From Dendrolimus kikuchii (Eukaryota; Arthropoda; Insecta; Lepidoptera; Lasiocampidae): 64,000 nt of DNA. Position 1 is the first letter of the stretch; each line of letters starts with the position of its first letter. The notes below the pieces were generated by a model. It had not been told where the DNA came from. It ran no database searches and saw only the letters and a program-made list of their open reading frames with translations. Below are positions 63,254 through 64,000 of this stretch, one piece after another. The position numbers and the translations under genes were made by a program. The stretch spans positions 4,380,001 through 4,444,000 of the forward strand of contig CM034414.1 of the NCBI GenBank assembly GCA_019925095.2, in the 5' to 3' direction.

Positions 63254-63456
63254 TTTTTTTATATTGCAGGAGGAGTTCAGCAGACAGGCAGACGGCCCCC
63301 CACTCGATGGAAAGCGGTTACAATCGCCTATAGACATTTGCAACACCAAAGGTGCTACAAATGCGCTGTTGCTCTCTTAAAGGAGAATGGAACCTGGTCA
63401 CTAATGCCGGAACACAACACAAGGTTGTTATGGCGGCATACTCTAGACCAGGGGTG
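63254..63456 (-). repeat. R2 retroposon, 5'-truncated
   Basis: Starts TTTTTTTATATTGCAGGAGG and ends TAGACCAGGGGTG. Confidence 0.72.
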
Positions 63457-63459
63457 TTT

Positions 63460-64000
63460 AAAAAGTAATCAAAATTATTTCTATTTTGCAATTTTTAAAG
63501 TAGAAAGAATGAATGCATGAATGAATAATAGTACATTATGGTACTAGTGTGTAACATTGGTGTTTACCGCCGAGGCGCCATTGAGACTCGAGCCGTAGGC
63601 GAGGGTCTTAAGAGAGCCGAGGACGGTAATCATCAATACACACGTGTATCATACGACGTTTTTCAACACACTTGTGAATAAAATAACAACAAAAACTCAT
63701 TTTATTTAGTAGATAAAAAAAGTTATATATGAGTGAAAGTTTTATTTATTAAACACGTACGAGTTAAAATTATCTATTTAAATAAGAAGTTGCATGAAAT
63801 GAGCAAGCAATAGGAACATTAATTTATTTGTTCTATAGAACACGATCTTTTTTTTTAATAAAAACTTTTTAAGAACAAAGCAACTCAACCAATAAAATTT
63901 TAAAAAAAAATCTATAACTCACTAGTGAGTTATAATGTTTTTTACTCACAGTTTGATAATGGGTGTCATTCTGTGCCTAATTGCGGTGACCATAGAGCCA
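63460..64000. other. unassigned stretch at the window edge
   Basis: Contains CGAGGCGCCATTGAGACTCG and similar GC-rich palindromic sequence near 63570-63620, probably repeat-derived. No gene seen. Confidence 0.3.

Overview
This is a window of AT-rich insect nuclear DNA, almost certainly lepidopteran. It holds spliced host genes with GT/AG introns on both strands, buried in retroposons of types common in moths and butterflies: an RTE-clade LINE with a (TATG)n tail, Jockey and CR1 LINEs, a CsRn1/Kabuki-clade Ty3/gypsy element, a mariner relic and tRNA-headed SINEs. No rRNA gene, functional tRNA gene or CRISPR array was seen.

The main host gene is a complete ced-6/GULP engulfment adaptor on the minus strand (15,589-49,341). 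I rebuilt it by hand from ten coding exons. All splice phases agree and give 517 codons plus a stop: an N-terminal PTB domain, a coiled coil, and a Pro/Gln/Asn-rich tail with a DPF motif. Its ATG sits 1 nt inside an exon that begins with a splice acceptor, so a 5' UTR intron is expected. Its introns hold most of the mobile DNA. A three-exon THAP zinc-finger gene (51,961-53,176, plus strand, 131 aa) lies head to head with it. Two further minus-strand first coding exons (12,412-12,508 and 2,437-2,686) each encode an N-terminus with one membrane segment and end in the same phase. They could be alternative first exons of a gene continuing left of the window, or two separate genes.

Mobile DNA from left to right: RTE fragments (0.4-1.5 kb); a degenerate tandem array with a SINE inside (3.7-5.3 kb); a SINE-like repeat split by a truncated Jockey copy (6.9-7.8 kb); a retroposon and an RTE copy split by a dimeric repeat (9.7-11.0 kb); a nested inverted-repeat element (11.6-12.1 kb); a solo LTR (16.2 kb); an intronic minisatellite that repeats the splice-donor region of ced-6 exon 9 (16.9-17.85 kb); a second LTR (22.7 kb); an RTE cluster with a 354-bp tandem array (24.8-26.8 kb); a nearly intact Ty3/gypsy element with matching LTRs (about 28.1-32.9 kb); a MITE carrying a SINE (34.7-35.1 kb); CR1, mariner and RTE relics (38-43 kb); nested SINE/RTE insertions (45.5-45.9 kb); a retroposon inserted into its own kind (54.5-55.1 kb); a 4.0-kb Jockey LINE with an open ORF2 and a 39-bp target duplication (57.4-61.4 kb); and a gypsy relic with a tRNA-Leu primer site (62.2 kb).

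I saw no clearly new protein system. The best leads are structural: the splice-donor minisatellite in ced-6, several long hairpins (one 50 bp from a ced-6 exon), and the layered insertions whose target duplications date them relative to one another.
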